Shown here in pieces: positions 15,988 to 29,617 of a stretch of 64,000 bases of DNA. The stretch comes from Sphingomonas sp. LY54 (GTDB lineage: Bacteria > Pseudomonadota > Alphaproteobacteria > Sphingomonadales > Sphingomonadaceae). The first letter of the stretch is position 1, and the number at the start of each line of letters is the position of its first letter. Location: NCBI RefSeq assembly GCF_035594035.1, contig NZ_CP141588.1, positions 2,510,501 to 2,574,500 on the forward strand, given 5' to 3'. A program made the translations under genes and the position numbers. The notes below the pieces were generated by a model. The model worked only from the letters and a program-made list of their open reading frames with translations, made no database searches and was not told the origin of the DNA.

Positions 15988-16018
15988 CCCCCGCTCCCCA
16001 CCGGAGACGGGGGTTTTT
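15988..16018 (+). terminator. Intrinsic terminator in the gltB leader
   Basis: CCCCCGCTCC (15988-15997) pairs with GGAGACGGGGG (16003-16013, one bulged A), followed by five T (16014-16018), 26 nt before the gltB ATG. A smaller hairpin GGTCT/AGACC (15961-15975) precedes it. With gltB transcribed from upstream, it must work as an attenuator rather than as a gene-end terminator. Confidence 0.82.
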
Positions 16019-16044
16019 CTTTGCGCGACGAAGGAAGGCCAGAC

Positions 16045-20562
<4,518 letters not shown>

Positions 20563-20567
20563 GTCTG

Positions 20568-21998
20568 ATGGGTAAGCCGACCGGATTTCTCGAAGTCGAA
20601 CGCCGCGACCGTACCGCCGCGCCGCCCCGGGAGCGGCTGCAGCATTGGGACGAGTTCGTCGAGCGGCCCGCGGCCGAGGCGGTCGGCCGCCAGGCGTCGC
20701 GCTGCATGGATTGCGGCATCCCCTTCTGCCACACGGGTTGCCCTGTGAATAACCTCATCCCGGACTGGAACGACCTCGTCTACCAAGACGATTGGAAAGC
20801 GGCGCTCGACCGGCTGCATGCTACCAACAATTTCCCGGAATTCACCGGGCGCGTCTGCCCGGCGCCGTGCGAGGCGGCGTGCACGCTGAACATCACCGAC
20901 CAGCCGGTGACGATCAAATCGATCGAATGCGAGATCGTCGACCGCGGCTGGCGCGAGGGCTGGATCCGCCCGAACAGCGCGCCGCGCGGCACCGGACGGC
21001 GGATCGCGATCGTCGGCTCGGGCCCGGCCGGCCTCGCCTGCGCCCAGCAACTCGCCCGCGCCGGCCACGCGCCAACCGTGTTCGAGAAGAACGACCGGAT
21101 CGGCGGCCTGCTGCGCTACGGCATTCCCGACTTCAAGCTCGCCAAGGCGCTGATCGACCGCCGCGTCCACCAGATGGAGATCGAGGGGGTCATCTTCCGG
21201 CCCAACTTGGAGGTCGGGGTGGACGTCTCGGTCGCGCGGCTGATGGACGATTACGACGTGCTTGTCCTTGCCGGCGGGGCCGAGCTTCCGCGCGATCTCG
21301 ACGTGCCGGGACGCGAATTCGACGGCGTCCATTTCGCGATGGATTTTCTCGCCCAGCAGAACCGGCGCAACGCCGGCGATACCGAGGAAAAAGCGGCGGC
21401 TGCGGGCACGATCTCGGCGGCCGGCAAGCATGTCGTCGTGATCGGCGGCGGCGACACGGGCTCGGACTGCATCGGCACCGCCAACCGTCAGGGCGCGCTT
21501 TCGGTCACTCAACTCGAGATCATGGCGCAGCCGCCGCTCGGCGAGGACAAGGCGCTGACCTGGCCGCACTGGCCTATGAAGCTGCGCACGTCCTCCTCGC
21601 AGGAGGAAGGCGCGGAGCGCGAATTTGCGGTCGTCACCACCGGCCTGGTCGGCGAGGGCGGCAAGGTGACGGCGCTCAGCTGCCAGCGCGACGGCGAGCC
21701 GTTCGCGATCAAGGCCGACCTGGTGCTGCTGGCGATGGGCTTCACAGGCCCGCGCGTCGAAGGCGCGGTCGCCGAGGCGGGGGTCACCTTAACCGATCGC
21801 GGGGCGGTAGCGGCGAGCCCGCGCGATTACCGCACCGACGCGCCGCGCATCTTCGCGTGCGGCGACATGCGCCGCGGGCAATCGCTCGTCGTGTGGGCGA
21901 TCCGCGAGGGCAGGGAATGCGCGGCCGCGGTCGACGCCTTCCTCATGGCAGGCGACGCGCCGGCAGCCGGCCAGGCCCGCCACGTGCTCGCCGGATAG
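20568..21998 (+). CDS. gltD: Glutamate synthase, small (beta) subunit
   Basis: A 476-residue flavoprotein passing electrons from NADPH to GltB. The N-terminal part has Cys motifs for two 4Fe-4S clusters ([26 protein letters not shown]). The FAD dinucleotide fold is [18 protein letters not shown] (about 143-160) and the NADPH fold [15 protein letters not shown] (about 285-299); [18 protein letters not shown] closes the protein. ATG at 20568 lies 5 nt after the gltB stop; an in-frame open stretch upstream belongs to gltB. Together with GltB it forms the ammonia-assimilating GOGAT complex. Confidence 0.97.
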   Translation: MGKPTGFLEVERRDRTAAPPRERLQHWDEFVERPAAEAVGRQASRCMDCGIPFCHTGCPVNNLIPDWNDLVYQDDWKAALDRLHATNNFPEFTGRVCPAPCEAACTLNITDQPVTIKSIECEIVDRGWREGWIRPNSAPRGTGRRIAIVGSGPAGLACAQQLARAGHAPTVFEKNDRIGGLLRYGIPDFKLAKALIDRRVHQMEIEGVIFRPNLEVGVDVSVARLMDDYDVLVLAGGAELPRDLDVPGREFDGVHFAMDFLAQQNRRNAGDTEEKAAAAGTISAAGKHVVVIGGGDTGSDCIGTANRQGALSVTQLEIMAQPPLGEDKALTWPHWPMKLRTSSSQEEGAEREFAVVTTGLVGEGGKVTALSCQRDGEPFAIKADLVLLAMGFTGPRVEGAVAEAGVTLTDRGAVAASPRDYRTDAPRIFACGDMRRGQSLVVWAIREGRECAAAVDAFLMAGDAPAAGQARHVLAG

Positions 21999-23624
21999 CT
22001 AGCCAGTCATCGATGCGGCGGTCGTGAGTCGCTCGGGAATTCTCTGGCGCGCCGCGATCGTGTCCGCAGTGCGCATCGCCAGCGCGACGATCGTGAGCGT
22101 GGGATTGGCCCAGCCCGCCGTCGGGAAAAGCGAGCTTCCGGCGACGTAGAGATTGTGGATGCCGTGGACCCGTCCGTCGCCGTCCGTGACCCCGGTGCGC
22201 GGATTCTCGGACATGCGCGTGGTGCCCATATGATGGTAGCCGCCGATCGGGTGCGTGCTGATCAAGGGGTCGATCGCCCAGCGCCGCGACGGGTCGGAGA
22301 GCCAGGGTGCGGCTTCGACCCTGCCAAGGCCCAGGCGCGGCAACTCGCGCGCCAGCGCCGCGACGAGCCCGGCCGCGCTGTCGACGTCGAGCGCGCACGT
22401 GCGCCAGTCCAGCGCTACCCTTGGCATGCCGAGCGAATCCGTGTCGGCCGTCAGCGTCACCCGGCTGTCCGGGTTGGGCGCCTGCTCGCCGCGGATGACC
22501 AGGGCGACGTCCAGCCTGCCGGCCTTGTGCAACAGCCACGGCCGCAACGGATCCGTGACGTGCTGGATCTGCCCGGTGAAGCGCTTCGTCATCCGCCAGA
22601 GCTTGCGCCCGCCTTGGGTCGGCGCGAGCCGGTGCTTGGCATGGAGATAGGCGCGCATGAGCAGCGCCTCGCTGCCGTGCGTCGGGCGGCGGCCGGCGAT
22701 CGTCAGCGACGTGTTGAGCAGCCCTTCCTCGGCCTGCAGTCTGGCCGAGGGAGCGATCAGCGGCGCAAATTCCATGTCGCCGACGCGGCGCTTCTGGAAC
22801 GCGTCGAGCAGGTGCCAGTCCGCGCCGCCGACGATCCGCCCGCCGCGCGCATGGGGATGTTCCATGAAATAGCGCCCGACCTGGTCATGGTCGTTGCCGA
22901 GGCCGTCGCGCTGGACCGAGCGCGACGCCAGCAAGATGCGGGGATTCTCGATGCCGCCGGCGGCGAGCACATAATCGCGCGCCCGTACGTCGAGGCTGCG
23001 TCCGCCGGTGCTTCGCACGTCCAGATTGCGGATTGCCCGGCCCGACGGTTCGGCAACGATCTCGCGGACGGTCGCATGGGTGACGACGGTGCAGCGGGCA
23101 TGTTCGACCAGATCCTGGCAGCGCAGGAAAGAGAAGCGGTCGAACTCATTGTCGAACGCCCAGAGCGGGGTCGCCAGTTCGTCGGGCGAGAAATCGGGGA
23201 GCAGCCCCTTGAGCGGGTCCGAGCAGTAGGCGGAGGGCGCCAACCCGAATGCTTCCCAGGCTTCGTCATAATAGGGACGCAACTGGGCATGATCGATCGG
23301 CCAGCCGCTATGCGGAATCCAGTTCCGCCTTGTGAAGTCGATCGGGTCCAGCTCGGCGCAGCGCCCGCCCCAGATCGCGGTGGTGCCGCCGAAGAAGCGA
23401 AGCCGGCAATCCTCGAGCGCGTAATAATCCTCGCCGACATTCTCGCCCGCGTTCAAATCCGAGGTTTTCTTCTCGTAATCCAGCCCTCCGCTTTCGAGCA
23501 GGATGACCGAAAGGCCTTCGGCTAGGAGCCGGCGGGCAAGGGTGATCCCGGCTGCGCCCGCACCGATGACGGCCACTTCCGCATCGAGCCGGTCCGGCCC
23601 CTGATGTTCCAGATCCAAGTACAT
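21999..23624 (-). CDS. GMC-family FAD-dependent oxidoreductase
   Basis: A flavoprotein of about 541 residues, probably oxidising an alcohol group of an unknown substrate. The FAD fold is AEVAVIGAGAAGITLARRL near the N-terminus, with GGTTAIWGGRC in the region that contacts the flavin and a C-terminal active-site block IGGYHHMGTTRMSENPRTG (catalytic His pair) followed by AGSSLFPTAGWANPTLTI. This arrangement matches the short GMC branch related to sugar and choline dehydrogenases. I place the start at the ATG 23624 (MYLDLEHQG); the frame is open to a GTG at 23726 without a ribosome site. It converges with gltD, the two stops being adjacent, so the 3' ends abut with no visible terminator. Substrate unknown; no cytochrome partner nearby. 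Confidence 0.85.
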   Translation of the reverse strand: MYLDLEHQGPDRLDAEVAVIGAGAAGITLARRLLAEGLSVILLESGGLDYEKKTSDLNAGENVGEDYYALEDCRLRFFGGTTAIWGGRCAELDPIDFTRRNWIPHSGWPIDHAQLRPYYDEAWEAFGLAPSAYCSDPLKGLLPDFSPDELATPLWAFDNEFDRFSFLRCQDLVEHARCTVVTHATVREIVAEPSGRAIRNLDVRSTGGRSLDVRARDYVLAAGGIENPRILLASRSVQRDGLGNDHDQVGRYFMEHPHARGGRIVGGADWHLLDAFQKRRVGDMEFAPLIAPSARLQAEEGLLNTSLTIAGRRPTHGSEALLMRAYLHAKHRLAPTQGGRKLWRMTKRFTGQIQHVTDPLRPWLLHKAGRLDVALVIRGEQAPNPDSRVTLTADTDSLGMPRVALDWRTCALDVDSAAGLVAALARELPRLGLGRVEAAPWLSDPSRRWAIDPLISTHPIGGYHHMGTTRMSENPRTGVTDGDGRVHGIHNLYVAGSSLFPTAGWANPTLTIVALAMRTADTIAARQRIPERLTTAASMTG

Positions 23625-23893
23625 CGGCAGGCCGCTCAGGCGGTCCGCGGGGAAGGTGCCGGTTTTCGCACAGTCAGTGGCAAGTTGCGGGCGTTCGAAA
23701 CGCTGCTGACGAGCGTTTCCGCGCACGGACGATAAAGATCAGCCACGCCAGCTCTCCCTTTCGACGGACGTGATCGTACGGCTATCTTCGGGGCGATACA
23801 AGCGGAGCCAAGATCGACTGTTGGGACGGGGACAGGCAGACGATCGAAGCGGGCGACTGCCTGAGCGCTATTTGACCGGCCGTGCGTGACGGA

Positions 23894-24508
23894 TCAGGGC
23901 AGCAGGCGCGCGATCGTCGCCATGCGCACCAGTTCGGACAGGCTGCGCGCGCGCATCTTGGTCATCACGTTGGCGCGATAGACCTCGACGGTGCGCGCGC
24001 TGATCGCGAGATCGTCGGCGATGACTTTGTTGGCGTGTCCCTCCACGAGGCCGTCCAACACCTCTCGCTCGCGCTGGGAGAGGGTGGCCATGCGCGCAAC
24101 GATTTCGTCCCGTTCGGTTTCGACCAGGCCGCGCTGCTGCTGCCGCGCCAATGCGGCCCGCACCGACTCCAGGATGGTCTCGTCGCTGAACGGCTTCTCG
24201 ATGAAATCGGCAACTCCCGCCTTCATTGCCTGGATCGCGAGCGGCACGTCGGCATGGCCGGTGATGACGATCACCGGATCGGGCACGCCGAGCGCCTTCA
24301 ATTTGCCGATCAGCTCGACCCCGCTCATCTCCGGCATGCGCACGTCGGTGACGATGCAGCCATGTTCCATGTTCGGCACCGCCTTCAGGAACGCGATCGC
24401 GGATTCGTAGGTCCGCGCCTGGATGCCGGCGCAGTCGAGCAGGAAGCCGAGGGCATGGCGCGCCGCTTCGTCGTCGTCGATCACGTGCACCACGGGCTCA
24501 GTCGCCAT
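23894..24508 (-). CDS. fixJ: FixJ-type response regulator
   Basis: A 204-residue two-domain regulator. The receiver domain (1-120) has the acidic pocket VIDDDEA, the phosphoacceptor Asp55 in [13 protein letters not shown] and the conserved Lys in DFIEKPF. The C-terminal LuxR-type helix-turn-helix reads [20 protein letters not shown] followed by [17 protein letters not shown]. It overlaps the upstream fixL gene by 11 bp. In other alphaproteobacteria FixJ activates fixK and other low-oxygen genes when phosphorylated by FixL; here the alternative oxidase gene divergent from fixL is the nearest candidate target. Confidence 0.93.
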   Translation of the reverse strand: MATEPVVHVIDDDEAARHALGFLLDCAGIQARTYESAIAFLKAVPNMEHGCIVTDVRMPEMSGVELIGKLKALGVPDPVIVITGHADVPLAIQAMKAGVADFIEKPFSDETILESVRAALARQQQRGLVETERDEIVARMATLSQREREVLDGLVEGHANKVIADDLAISARTVEVYRANVMTKMRARSLSELVRMATIARLLP

Positions 24509-26009
24509 CGTATAATTCCTCCTTGCCTACGCGCTGCACGGTGAAGCGGAAGATCGCGCCGCCCCCCGGATTGTCCTCGACCCAGATACGGCCACCATGC
24601 GCCTCGACGATCGTGCGCGAGATCGAGAGGCCGACGCCCATCCCGGTCCGCTTGGTCGTGATGAAGGGCTGGAACAGCTGCCCGGCGATCTCCGGACTGA
24701 TTCCCGGTCCGGTGTCTGCCACGCTGACCAAAGCCATGTCTTCGGGCAAAGCGGCGACGCTGACCGTCATTTCGCGGCGCGGGCCGTCTTCCATCGCGTC
24801 GCCGGCGTTGCGGATCAGATTGAGCACCACCTGCTGAATCTGGACCTTGTCGGCGAGCACCAGATCGACGTCCGGATCGAGCGCGTAGCGGACCTGGACG
24901 CCGCTTTCCTTGGCGCCCACGAGAGCGAGCGCGCTGGCTTCCTCGATCAGCTTGGACAGGCTTTCCAGCCGCCGCTCAGTCTCGCCGCGGGCGACGAAAT
25001 CGCGCAGCCGGCGGATGATCTCGCCCGCGCGCAGCGCCTCGTTGGCGGCGCGATCGACTGCGTCGCGGACCTTTTCGTGCGGGACCTCGTCGCGGCCGAG
25101 CAGCATCTTGCTGCCCTTGAGATAGGAGGCGATCGCCGACAGCGGCTGGTTGAGCTCGTGCGCCAGCGCCGAGGCCATTTCGCCCAAGGCGGTGAGGCGG
25201 GAGACGTGGACGAGCTCGGTCTGTAGCTCCTGCAGCCGGGTCTCGGTCTGCTGGCGCTCGGTGAGGTCGCGGACGAAGCCGGTGAAGAAGCGCCCCTTCG
25301 CTTCGTGCATCTCGCCGACCGCCAATTCCATCGGGAAGGTGGAGCCGTCCTTGCGCTCGCCGACGACGACGCGGCCGACGCCGATGATGCGGCGCTGCCC
25401 TGTCCGGTAATAGCGTTCGAGATAGGAATCGTGCGCCTCGCGATAGGGCGAAGGCATCAGCATGCTGACGTTGCGGCCGGTCACCTCGGCCGCATTCCAG
25501 CCGAACAGGCGCTCCGCGGTGTGGCTGAACGAGCGGATCAGGCCCTGCTCGTCGATCACCACCATCGCGTCCGGCACTGTTTCCAGGATCGAGCGCAGAT
25601 GGGCCTCGCTCTGCCCGAGCTCCCTATGGGCCGCGCCGGCGCGGGCACGTGCACGCTGGAACCATTCGCCGCCGATCGTGACCGAGAGTCCGACCAGCAG
25701 GAACACCGCCGCACCGACCCAGTGGCCGGCGACCAAGCGCCCGCCGGTGGCTTCGAGCGCCAGGCCAGCGGCGGCGCCCAGCAGGGTGGCGAACAGGCCG
25801 GGCGCGAGGCCGGCGAGCGCGGCCGCTGCGACCACGGCCGGGACGAAGAACAGGAAGGTCTCGCGCCCGCCCAGCAGCGGATCCAGCGCCACGCGCGCCG
25901 CTCCGCCGCCGGCAATCGCGACCAGCGCGATCAGGCAGGCTCTGCCCTTGCCGACGGCGGGGAAGGACAGGGAGTTGGGACGCAATGCCAAGGCCATGGC
26001 GGCCTGCAT
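24498..26009 (-). CDS. fixL: FixL-type haem PAS oxygen-sensor histidine kinase
   Basis: A 503-residue membrane kinase. Residues of about 20-115 form four hydrophobic segments. A PAS domain follows (about 135-250) with the FixL haem signature [18 protein letters not shown] and RIIGVGR, giving the proximal His193 and a conserved Arg213 near the ligand pocket. The kinase core has the phosphoacceptor His284 in [13 protein letters not shown], the N box [14 protein letters not shown] and G boxes DTGPGISPE and GMGVGLSI. The haem motif predicts O2-inhibited autophosphorylation and phosphotransfer to FixJ, encoded immediately downstream. ATG 26009 is used; ATG 25997 is also possible. An inverted repeat (26061-26081) separates it from the divergent oxidase gene. 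Confidence 0.94.
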   Translation of the reverse strand: MQAAMALALRPNSLSFPAVGKGRACLIALVAIAGGGAARVALDPLLGGRETFLFFVPAVVAAAALAGLAPGLFATLLGAAAGLALEATGGRLVAGHWVGAAVFLLVGLSVTIGGEWFQRARARAGAAHRELGQSEAHLRSILETVPDAMVVIDEQGLIRSFSHTAERLFGWNAAEVTGRNVSMLMPSPYREAHDSYLERYYRTGQRRIIGVGRVVVGERKDGSTFPMELAVGEMHEAKGRFFTGFVRDLTERQQTETRLQELQTELVHVSRLTALGEMASALAHELNQPLSAIASYLKGSKMLLGRDEVPHEKVRDAVDRAANEALRAGEIIRRLRDFVARGETERRLESLSKLIEEASALALVGAKESGVQVRYALDPDVDLVLADKVQIQQVVLNLIRNAGDAMEDGPRREMTVSVAALPEDMALVSVADTGPGISPEIAGQLFQPFITTKRTGMGVGLSISRTIVEAHGGRIWVEDNPGGGAIFRFTVQRVGKEELYDGD

Positions 26010-26060
26010 AGCCGCTGCCGATGCGCGGCGCGACCTCCGGGATTCACCCTAGGGCGAAGA

Positions 26061-26081
26061 CCCGAATTTCGCGGATTCGGG
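26061..26081. promoter_or_regulatory. 21-bp inverted repeat between fixL and the alternative oxidase
   Basis: CCCGAAT-7-ATTCGGG, a perfect 7-bp inverted repeat in the 139-bp divergent region. It could be an operator for a dimeric regulator acting on both genes. It does not resemble the FNR/FixK consensus (TTGAT-N4-ATCAA). Confidence 0.45.
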
Positions 26082-26148
26082 GCCGCTTCTATTTCCGGGC
26101 CAACGGCAACGCAGACTTGGCTGCCGTGTTCGCAGGGAGAATTTCGTC

Positions 26149-26838
26149 GTGACCGCACCGTTCATCGATCTTTCGGTCCACCACCGCCCCAAGGGCCTGT
26201 CCGACCGCGTCGCTTATGGCTTCACCAAGATGCTGCGCTGGTGCGCCGACACCTTCTTCGCCGAGCGCTACGGCCATCGCGCGGTGGTGCTCGAGACCGT
26301 CGCCGCCGTGCCGGGGATGGTCGGCGCGACGATCAACCACCTCGCCTGCCTGCGCCGCATGTGCGACGACAAGGGCTGGATCAAGACGCTCATGGACGAA
26401 GCCGAAAATGAGCGAATGCACCTGATGACTTTTATCGAAATCTCGAAGCCGACCTGGTTCGAACGCGCGGTCATCATCGGCGTGCAGTGGGTCTTCTATC
26501 TGTTCTTCTTTGCCCTCTATCTCGTCAGCTCGAAGACCGCCCATCGGGTCGTCGGCTATTTCGAAGAGGAAGCGGTGATCAGCTACACCCATTATCTCGC
26601 CGAGATCGACGAGGGCCGTTCGGAGAACGTCCCAGCACCCGACATCGCCAAGCGCTACTGGGGCCTGCCCGAGGACGCGACGTTGCGCGACGTGGTGCTG
26701 GTGGTCCGTGCCGACGAGGCCCACCACCGCGACGTCAACCACGGCTATGCCAACGAACTCGCCGGGCTGCCGCTGGGAGCCGTCGCCCCTTGTCCGCCCC
26801 ACGCCGCCCTCGAGCCGACCTGGAAGCAGGCCGCCTGA
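26149..26838 (+). CDS. aox: Alternative oxidase (di-iron quinol oxidase)
   Basis: A 229-residue member of the AOX family, which oxidises ubiquinol directly with O2, bypasses proton-pumping oxidases and resists NO and cyanide. All di-iron motifs are present: LET (Glu49), NERMHL (Glu88, His91), the EEEA block (139-142) and RADEAHHRD (Glu190, His193). Two hydrophobic amphipathic stretches (for example [18 protein letters not shown]) match the interfacial membrane anchor. The start is the GTG at 26149 with GGGAGA upstream. It is divergent from fixLJ and followed by a receiver protein and a truncated globin, suggesting a microaerobic or NO-stress module. AOX is patchy in bacteria but known in some sphingomonads. 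Confidence 0.94.
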   Translation: MTAPFIDLSVHHRPKGLSDRVAYGFTKMLRWCADTFFAERYGHRAVVLETVAAVPGMVGATINHLACLRRMCDDKGWIKTLMDEAENERMHLMTFIEISKPTWFERAVIIGVQWVFYLFFFALYLVSSKTAHRVVGYFEEEAVISYTHYLAEIDEGRSENVPAPDIAKRYWGLPEDATLRDVVLVVRADEAHHRDVNHGYANELAGLPLGAVAPCPPHAALEPTWKQAA

Positions 26839-26850
26839 ACCAAACAAAAA

Positions 26851-26875
26851 GGGGAGGGGCTTTCCGCTCCTCCCC
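26851..26875 (-). terminator. Inverted repeat with U-run on the minus strand after aox
   Basis: GGGGAGG (26851-26857) and CCTCCCC (26869-26875) pair, with GGC/GC extending inwards. Read on the minus strand the stem is followed by five T (26850-26846), so as an intrinsic terminator it faces leftwards, against aox. On the plus strand it lacks a U-run and may just stabilise the aox mRNA end. Confidence 0.5.
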
Positions 26876-26891
26876 GCTTCCGGACACTGTC

Positions 26892-27278
26892 ATGACCGCC
26901 TCCGACTGCCCCCGCATCCTGATCGTCGACGACGACGCCGCCCTCCGCTCCGCGCTGACTTTCTCGCTGGAGCTGGAGGGTTTCGCGGTGGAGGCGTTCG
27001 AGAGCGGCGAGGCGCTCGTCGCGCGCGGGCCAGTCCCCGATCCGGGCTGTCTCGTCCTCGACTACCATCTGCCCGGCATGGATGGCCTCGCCTTGCTCGC
27101 TTTGCTGCGCGCTCGCGGCGTCGCGTTGCCGGCGCTGATCATCACAAGCCTGCCGACGCGCAGCCTCGCCGCCCGCGCCGCGGCCGCCGGCGCCGCAATC
27201 ATCGAGAAGCCCTTGTTGTGCGACGCTTTGGCGGCCGCTATCCGGGCGGCCGTGCGCAAGCAGATCGAACCCGTATGA
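26892..27278 (+). CDS. Single-domain response regulator (receiver only)
   Basis: A 128-residue CheY-like receiver with no output domain. The acidic cluster is LIVDDDAALRSA, the phosphoacceptor Asp lies in CLVLDYHLPGMDGL (about 57), the switch Ser/Thr in LIITSLPTR and the conserved Lys in AIIEKPLL. ATG 26892 is chosen because the upstream open frame runs inside aox. It overlaps the globin start by 4 bp. A stand-alone receiver could compete for FixL phosphotransfer, in the manner of phosphate-sink regulators, or serve another kinase; there is no direct evidence. Confidence 0.9.
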   Translation: MTASDCPRILIVDDDAALRSALTFSLELEGFAVEAFESGEALVARGPVPDPGCLVLDYHLPGMDGLALLALLRARGVALPALIITSLPTRSLAARAAAAGAAIIEKPLLCDALAAAIRAAVRKQIEPV

Positions 27279-27727
27279 CCGATGCCATGTCCACCCCGCC
27301 CGCCGCGGCCATCACCGAGGAGGGGCTCCAGGCGCTGGTCGACGCCTTCTACGCCAAGGTCCGCCAGGATCCGCTTATCGGGCCGATCTTCAACGGCGCC
27401 ATCGACGACTGGCCCGAGCATCTCGAGCGGCTCCAGGCCTTCTGGTCCTCGGTGATGCTGGGCAGCGGCCGCTACAAGGGCCGCCCGCTGCCGGCACATA
27501 TCAAGCACGGCGATAGTATCACGCCCGACATGTTCCACCGCTGGCTCGCGCTGTGGCGCGAAACCACGCTGGAATTGCTGAGCGGCCCGGCGGCCGCGGC
27601 GATGCAGGAGAAAGCAATGCGGATCGCAGAGAGCCTGCAGATGGGGATCGCCTTCCACAAGGACCCAAGCGGCGGGCTGGGCGCGGTCGGTCGTGCGGGG
27701 CGTCCGTCAGGGTTGCGCGCCGACTGA
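27275..27727 (+). CDS. Group 3 truncated haemoglobin
   Basis: A 150-residue small globin. The family pattern is clear: LVDAFYAKVRQDPLIGPIFN (B helix with the distal-pocket Phe-Tyr), ERLQAFWSSVMLGSGRYKG, and the proximal His75 in PLPAHIKH, followed by MFHRWLALWRETT. This matches the Campylobacter Ctb type, which handles O2 and NO under low oxygen. The C-terminus has about 20 extra residues of low-complexity Gly/Arg type. Its ATG overlaps the receiver stop (ATGA), tying it to the aox module. The role as an NO/O2-handling partner is inferred from the family and neighbours. Confidence 0.9.
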   Translation: MTDAMSTPPAAAITEEGLQALVDAFYAKVRQDPLIGPIFNGAIDDWPEHLERLQAFWSSVMLGSGRYKGRPLPAHIKHGDSITPDMFHRWLALWRETTLELLSGPAAAAMQEKAMRIAESLQMGIAFHKDPSGGLGAVGRAGRPSGLRAD

Positions 27728-27747
27728 GCGACGCGGCATCTCGCGCC

Positions 27748-28587
27748 CTATTGCGTCTGCGCAACCGCCGGAACGTCCATCACCACCACTTCGCCGGCCT
27801 TGCGGGTGATCCCGTAGATGCGGCGCGGCGCGGTACGGTCCCAGGCCCAGGCCTGGCCTTCGAGCGAGGCGGCGATGGTGGCGACATGCTCGAGCGTGGG
27901 TCCTTCGCCGGGCACGCGCAGCACGTAGATTTCCCCAGCGTCGTGGCCGGTGACGTAGAGCAGGCCGTCCGGCCCCCAGCTTCCGCCCGAAGCGCTGCGC
28001 GGCGCGAGCCGCTCCAGCACTGAATCCGGAAAGCGGTAGCCTCCGGTCATGCGCCACTGGTCGTCGAACGTGGCGACCAGGGTGAAGCGGTGGTCGCGGC
28101 CGGGCTCGCCCCCCTTGGCGTCGTAATTGGCGAAGCCCGCCCACCATTTCCCGTCCTTGCGCTCGACCCAGGTCAATGAGCCGAGCCGCATGCCGAGCGG
28201 GATCGAGCGGACGTGGCGCATCGTCTCGGGATCGAAGATCTCGACCGAGCTTGCCATCGGCACCTGCGGATAGTTGGAATTGGCGCAGACCAGCTCACGC
28301 GCGATCACGGCGCAGCTGTTGAGGTGGGTGATGCGGCGGCGGTCGCCGCTCCATTCGCCGACCTTCCGGCCGGTCGCCTTTGCATATTTGCCGATGCCGC
28401 TGTTGGTGATCGCGTAGAAATGGCGATCGTCAACCGCGACGCCCTGCCGCGCCTCCGGAGCCACGTGGCGGCGCACTTCCTTCGCCTGCAATTGGGCCAC
28501 GGGGACGGCAGCGGGAGGCGCATCGCCCTTGGCCGCGGCGGGCTGCTGCATCGCGAGGAGCAGCAGGCCAAGGGTGGATGCGAGCAT
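27748..28587 (-). CDS. Secreted beta-propeller-like protein, function unknown
   Basis: A 279-residue protein with an N-terminal signal peptide (MLASTLGLLLLAMQQPAAA). The rest is repetitive in style, with propeller-blade phrases such as QGVAVDDRHFYAITNSGIGK, SVEIFDPETMRHVRSIPLG, GSWGPDGLLYVTGHDAGEIY and RRIYGITRKAGEVVVMDV, suggesting a six- or seven-bladed YVTN/NHL-type fold. No catalytic motif is evident. It is on the strand opposite to the globin and ends 21 bp from it. It may share a promoter region with nothing else; the next minus-strand gene, a glycerophosphodiesterase, lies 91 bp upstream and could be cotranscribed. Confidence 0.75.
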   Translation of the reverse strand: MLASTLGLLLLAMQQPAAAKGDAPPAAVPVAQLQAKEVRRHVAPEARQGVAVDDRHFYAITNSGIGKYAKATGRKVGEWSGDRRRITHLNSCAVIARELVCANSNYPQVPMASSVEIFDPETMRHVRSIPLGMRLGSLTWVERKDGKWWAGFANYDAKGGEPGRDHRFTLVATFDDQWRMTGGYRFPDSVLERLAPRSASGGSWGPDGLLYVTGHDAGEIYVLRVPGEGPTLEHVATIAASLEGQAWAWDRTAPRRIYGITRKAGEVVVMDVPAVAQTQ

Positions 28588-28678
28588 GGAAGTCTCCGAG
28601 GGACAGCGAAAAGGCGGGAAACAGGCGTGGCCGGTCCGTCCTTGCCTCTTTCTGTTACAATCGGGCGACAGGGCGCGC

Positions 28679-29617
28679 TCAGTGGCGGTGCTTTAGCCAA
28701 TCGACGAGCGCCTCGGGCTCGTCGGTCTGGATCATCGACGCGCCCATCGCGATCAGCCTGCCCCAATGGCCTTCCGGGTCGGCCAGAGCGGCGCGGTCGT
28801 CGATCCCGGCGGCCATGGCGGGCGTGATCGTGCTCACCCAGATGCGCCTGTCGAGCGTGCGGGCCTGCGCCGCGGCCGCCTCGAACCAGGAAAGGTCCCG
28901 GAACACCAGTTCATAGGCGACCGGATCATAGTCTTTCCATGCGGCGAGCGGAACGCGCGGGCGCTTGCTGCAGGCGAGGGGAGGGCCCTTCGCGCATTGG
29001 CGGACTTGCGGCATGAAATATGCCCTGCCGGCGAAGGGTGACGTGGCGACGTGCCTCGTGTTCGGGTGCCCGCCCCGCTTCATCAGCACTTCAGCATTCA
29101 TGCCGAGGCGGTCGACCAGCGCCATCACCTGGTCTTCCACGGGGACCTTGAGATGGAGGTTGACGAGAATTCGGCCGCGCGCGGCGAGCAGGGCTTCTTC
29201 CAGCGTCGGCACAGTGTGGGCGGTGACGGGTGTTCCGCGGCCACCCTGCCGGCGTAGCCGCAACCGCCGGACCGCAGCGCCATCCATCGCCGCCACCGCA
29301 CCGATGCCGTCGGTCGTGCGGTTCACGGTCGGATCGTGCATGAGCACAAGCTGGCCGTCGCGCGTGCGGCGTACGTCGATCTCGACCATGTCGATGCCGA
29401 TGCGAATGCAGGCCTCGATCGCCGCGATCGAATTTTCCGGTGCGTTCTTCCAGCAGCCGCGATGGGCGATCACCATCACCGGGGCTCCCGGGGAGGCGTC
29501 GTGGAGCGTGGCGGCAAGCGCGGCGATCCGCGGCGTAGGGGCGCCGGCGGCGGGCGCGGCGAAGGCAAGGCCCGCCGCGAGACATGAAGCCAGTCCTGCC
29601 CTCCATGCGCGTGCCAT
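28679..29617 (-). CDS. Secreted glycerophosphodiester phosphodiesterase
   Basis: A 312-residue GDPD-family enzyme with a signal peptide (MARAWRAGLASCLAAGLAFA, cleaved near GAP). It would hydrolyse deacylated phospholipids to glycerol 3-phosphate and an alcohol. The family motif HRG is in VMVIAHRGCWKNAPENSI, with metal/catalytic residues in MVEIDVRRTRDGQLVLMHDP. The rest of the TIM barrel is recognisable (VPTLEEALLAARGRILVN, ASMIQTDEPEALVDWL). ATG 29617 has GAGGAG 7 nt upstream; the 24-residue extension to 29689 is not supported. Confidence 0.9.
   Translation of the reverse strand: MARAWRAGLASCLAAGLAFAAPAAGAPTPRIAALAATLHDASPGAPVMVIAHRGCWKNAPENSIAAIEACIRIGIDMVEIDVRRTRDGQLVLMHDPTVNRTTDGIGAVAAMDGAAVRRLRLRRQGGRGTPVTAHTVPTLEEALLAARGRILVNLHLKVPVEDQVMALVDRLGMNAEVLMKRGGHPNTRHVATSPFAGRAYFMPQVRQCAKGPPLACSKRPRVPLAAWKDYDPVAYELVFRDLSWFEAAAAQARTLDRRIWVSTITPAMAAGIDDRAALADPEGHWGRLIAMGASMIQTDEPEALVDWLKHRH

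Noticed and set aside
27275..27727. Possible loss of the proximal His in the truncated globin
   Set aside because: The HFDRW-like segment reads MFHRW, but in the group 3 pattern the proximal His is the one in PLPAH (His75), which is present.
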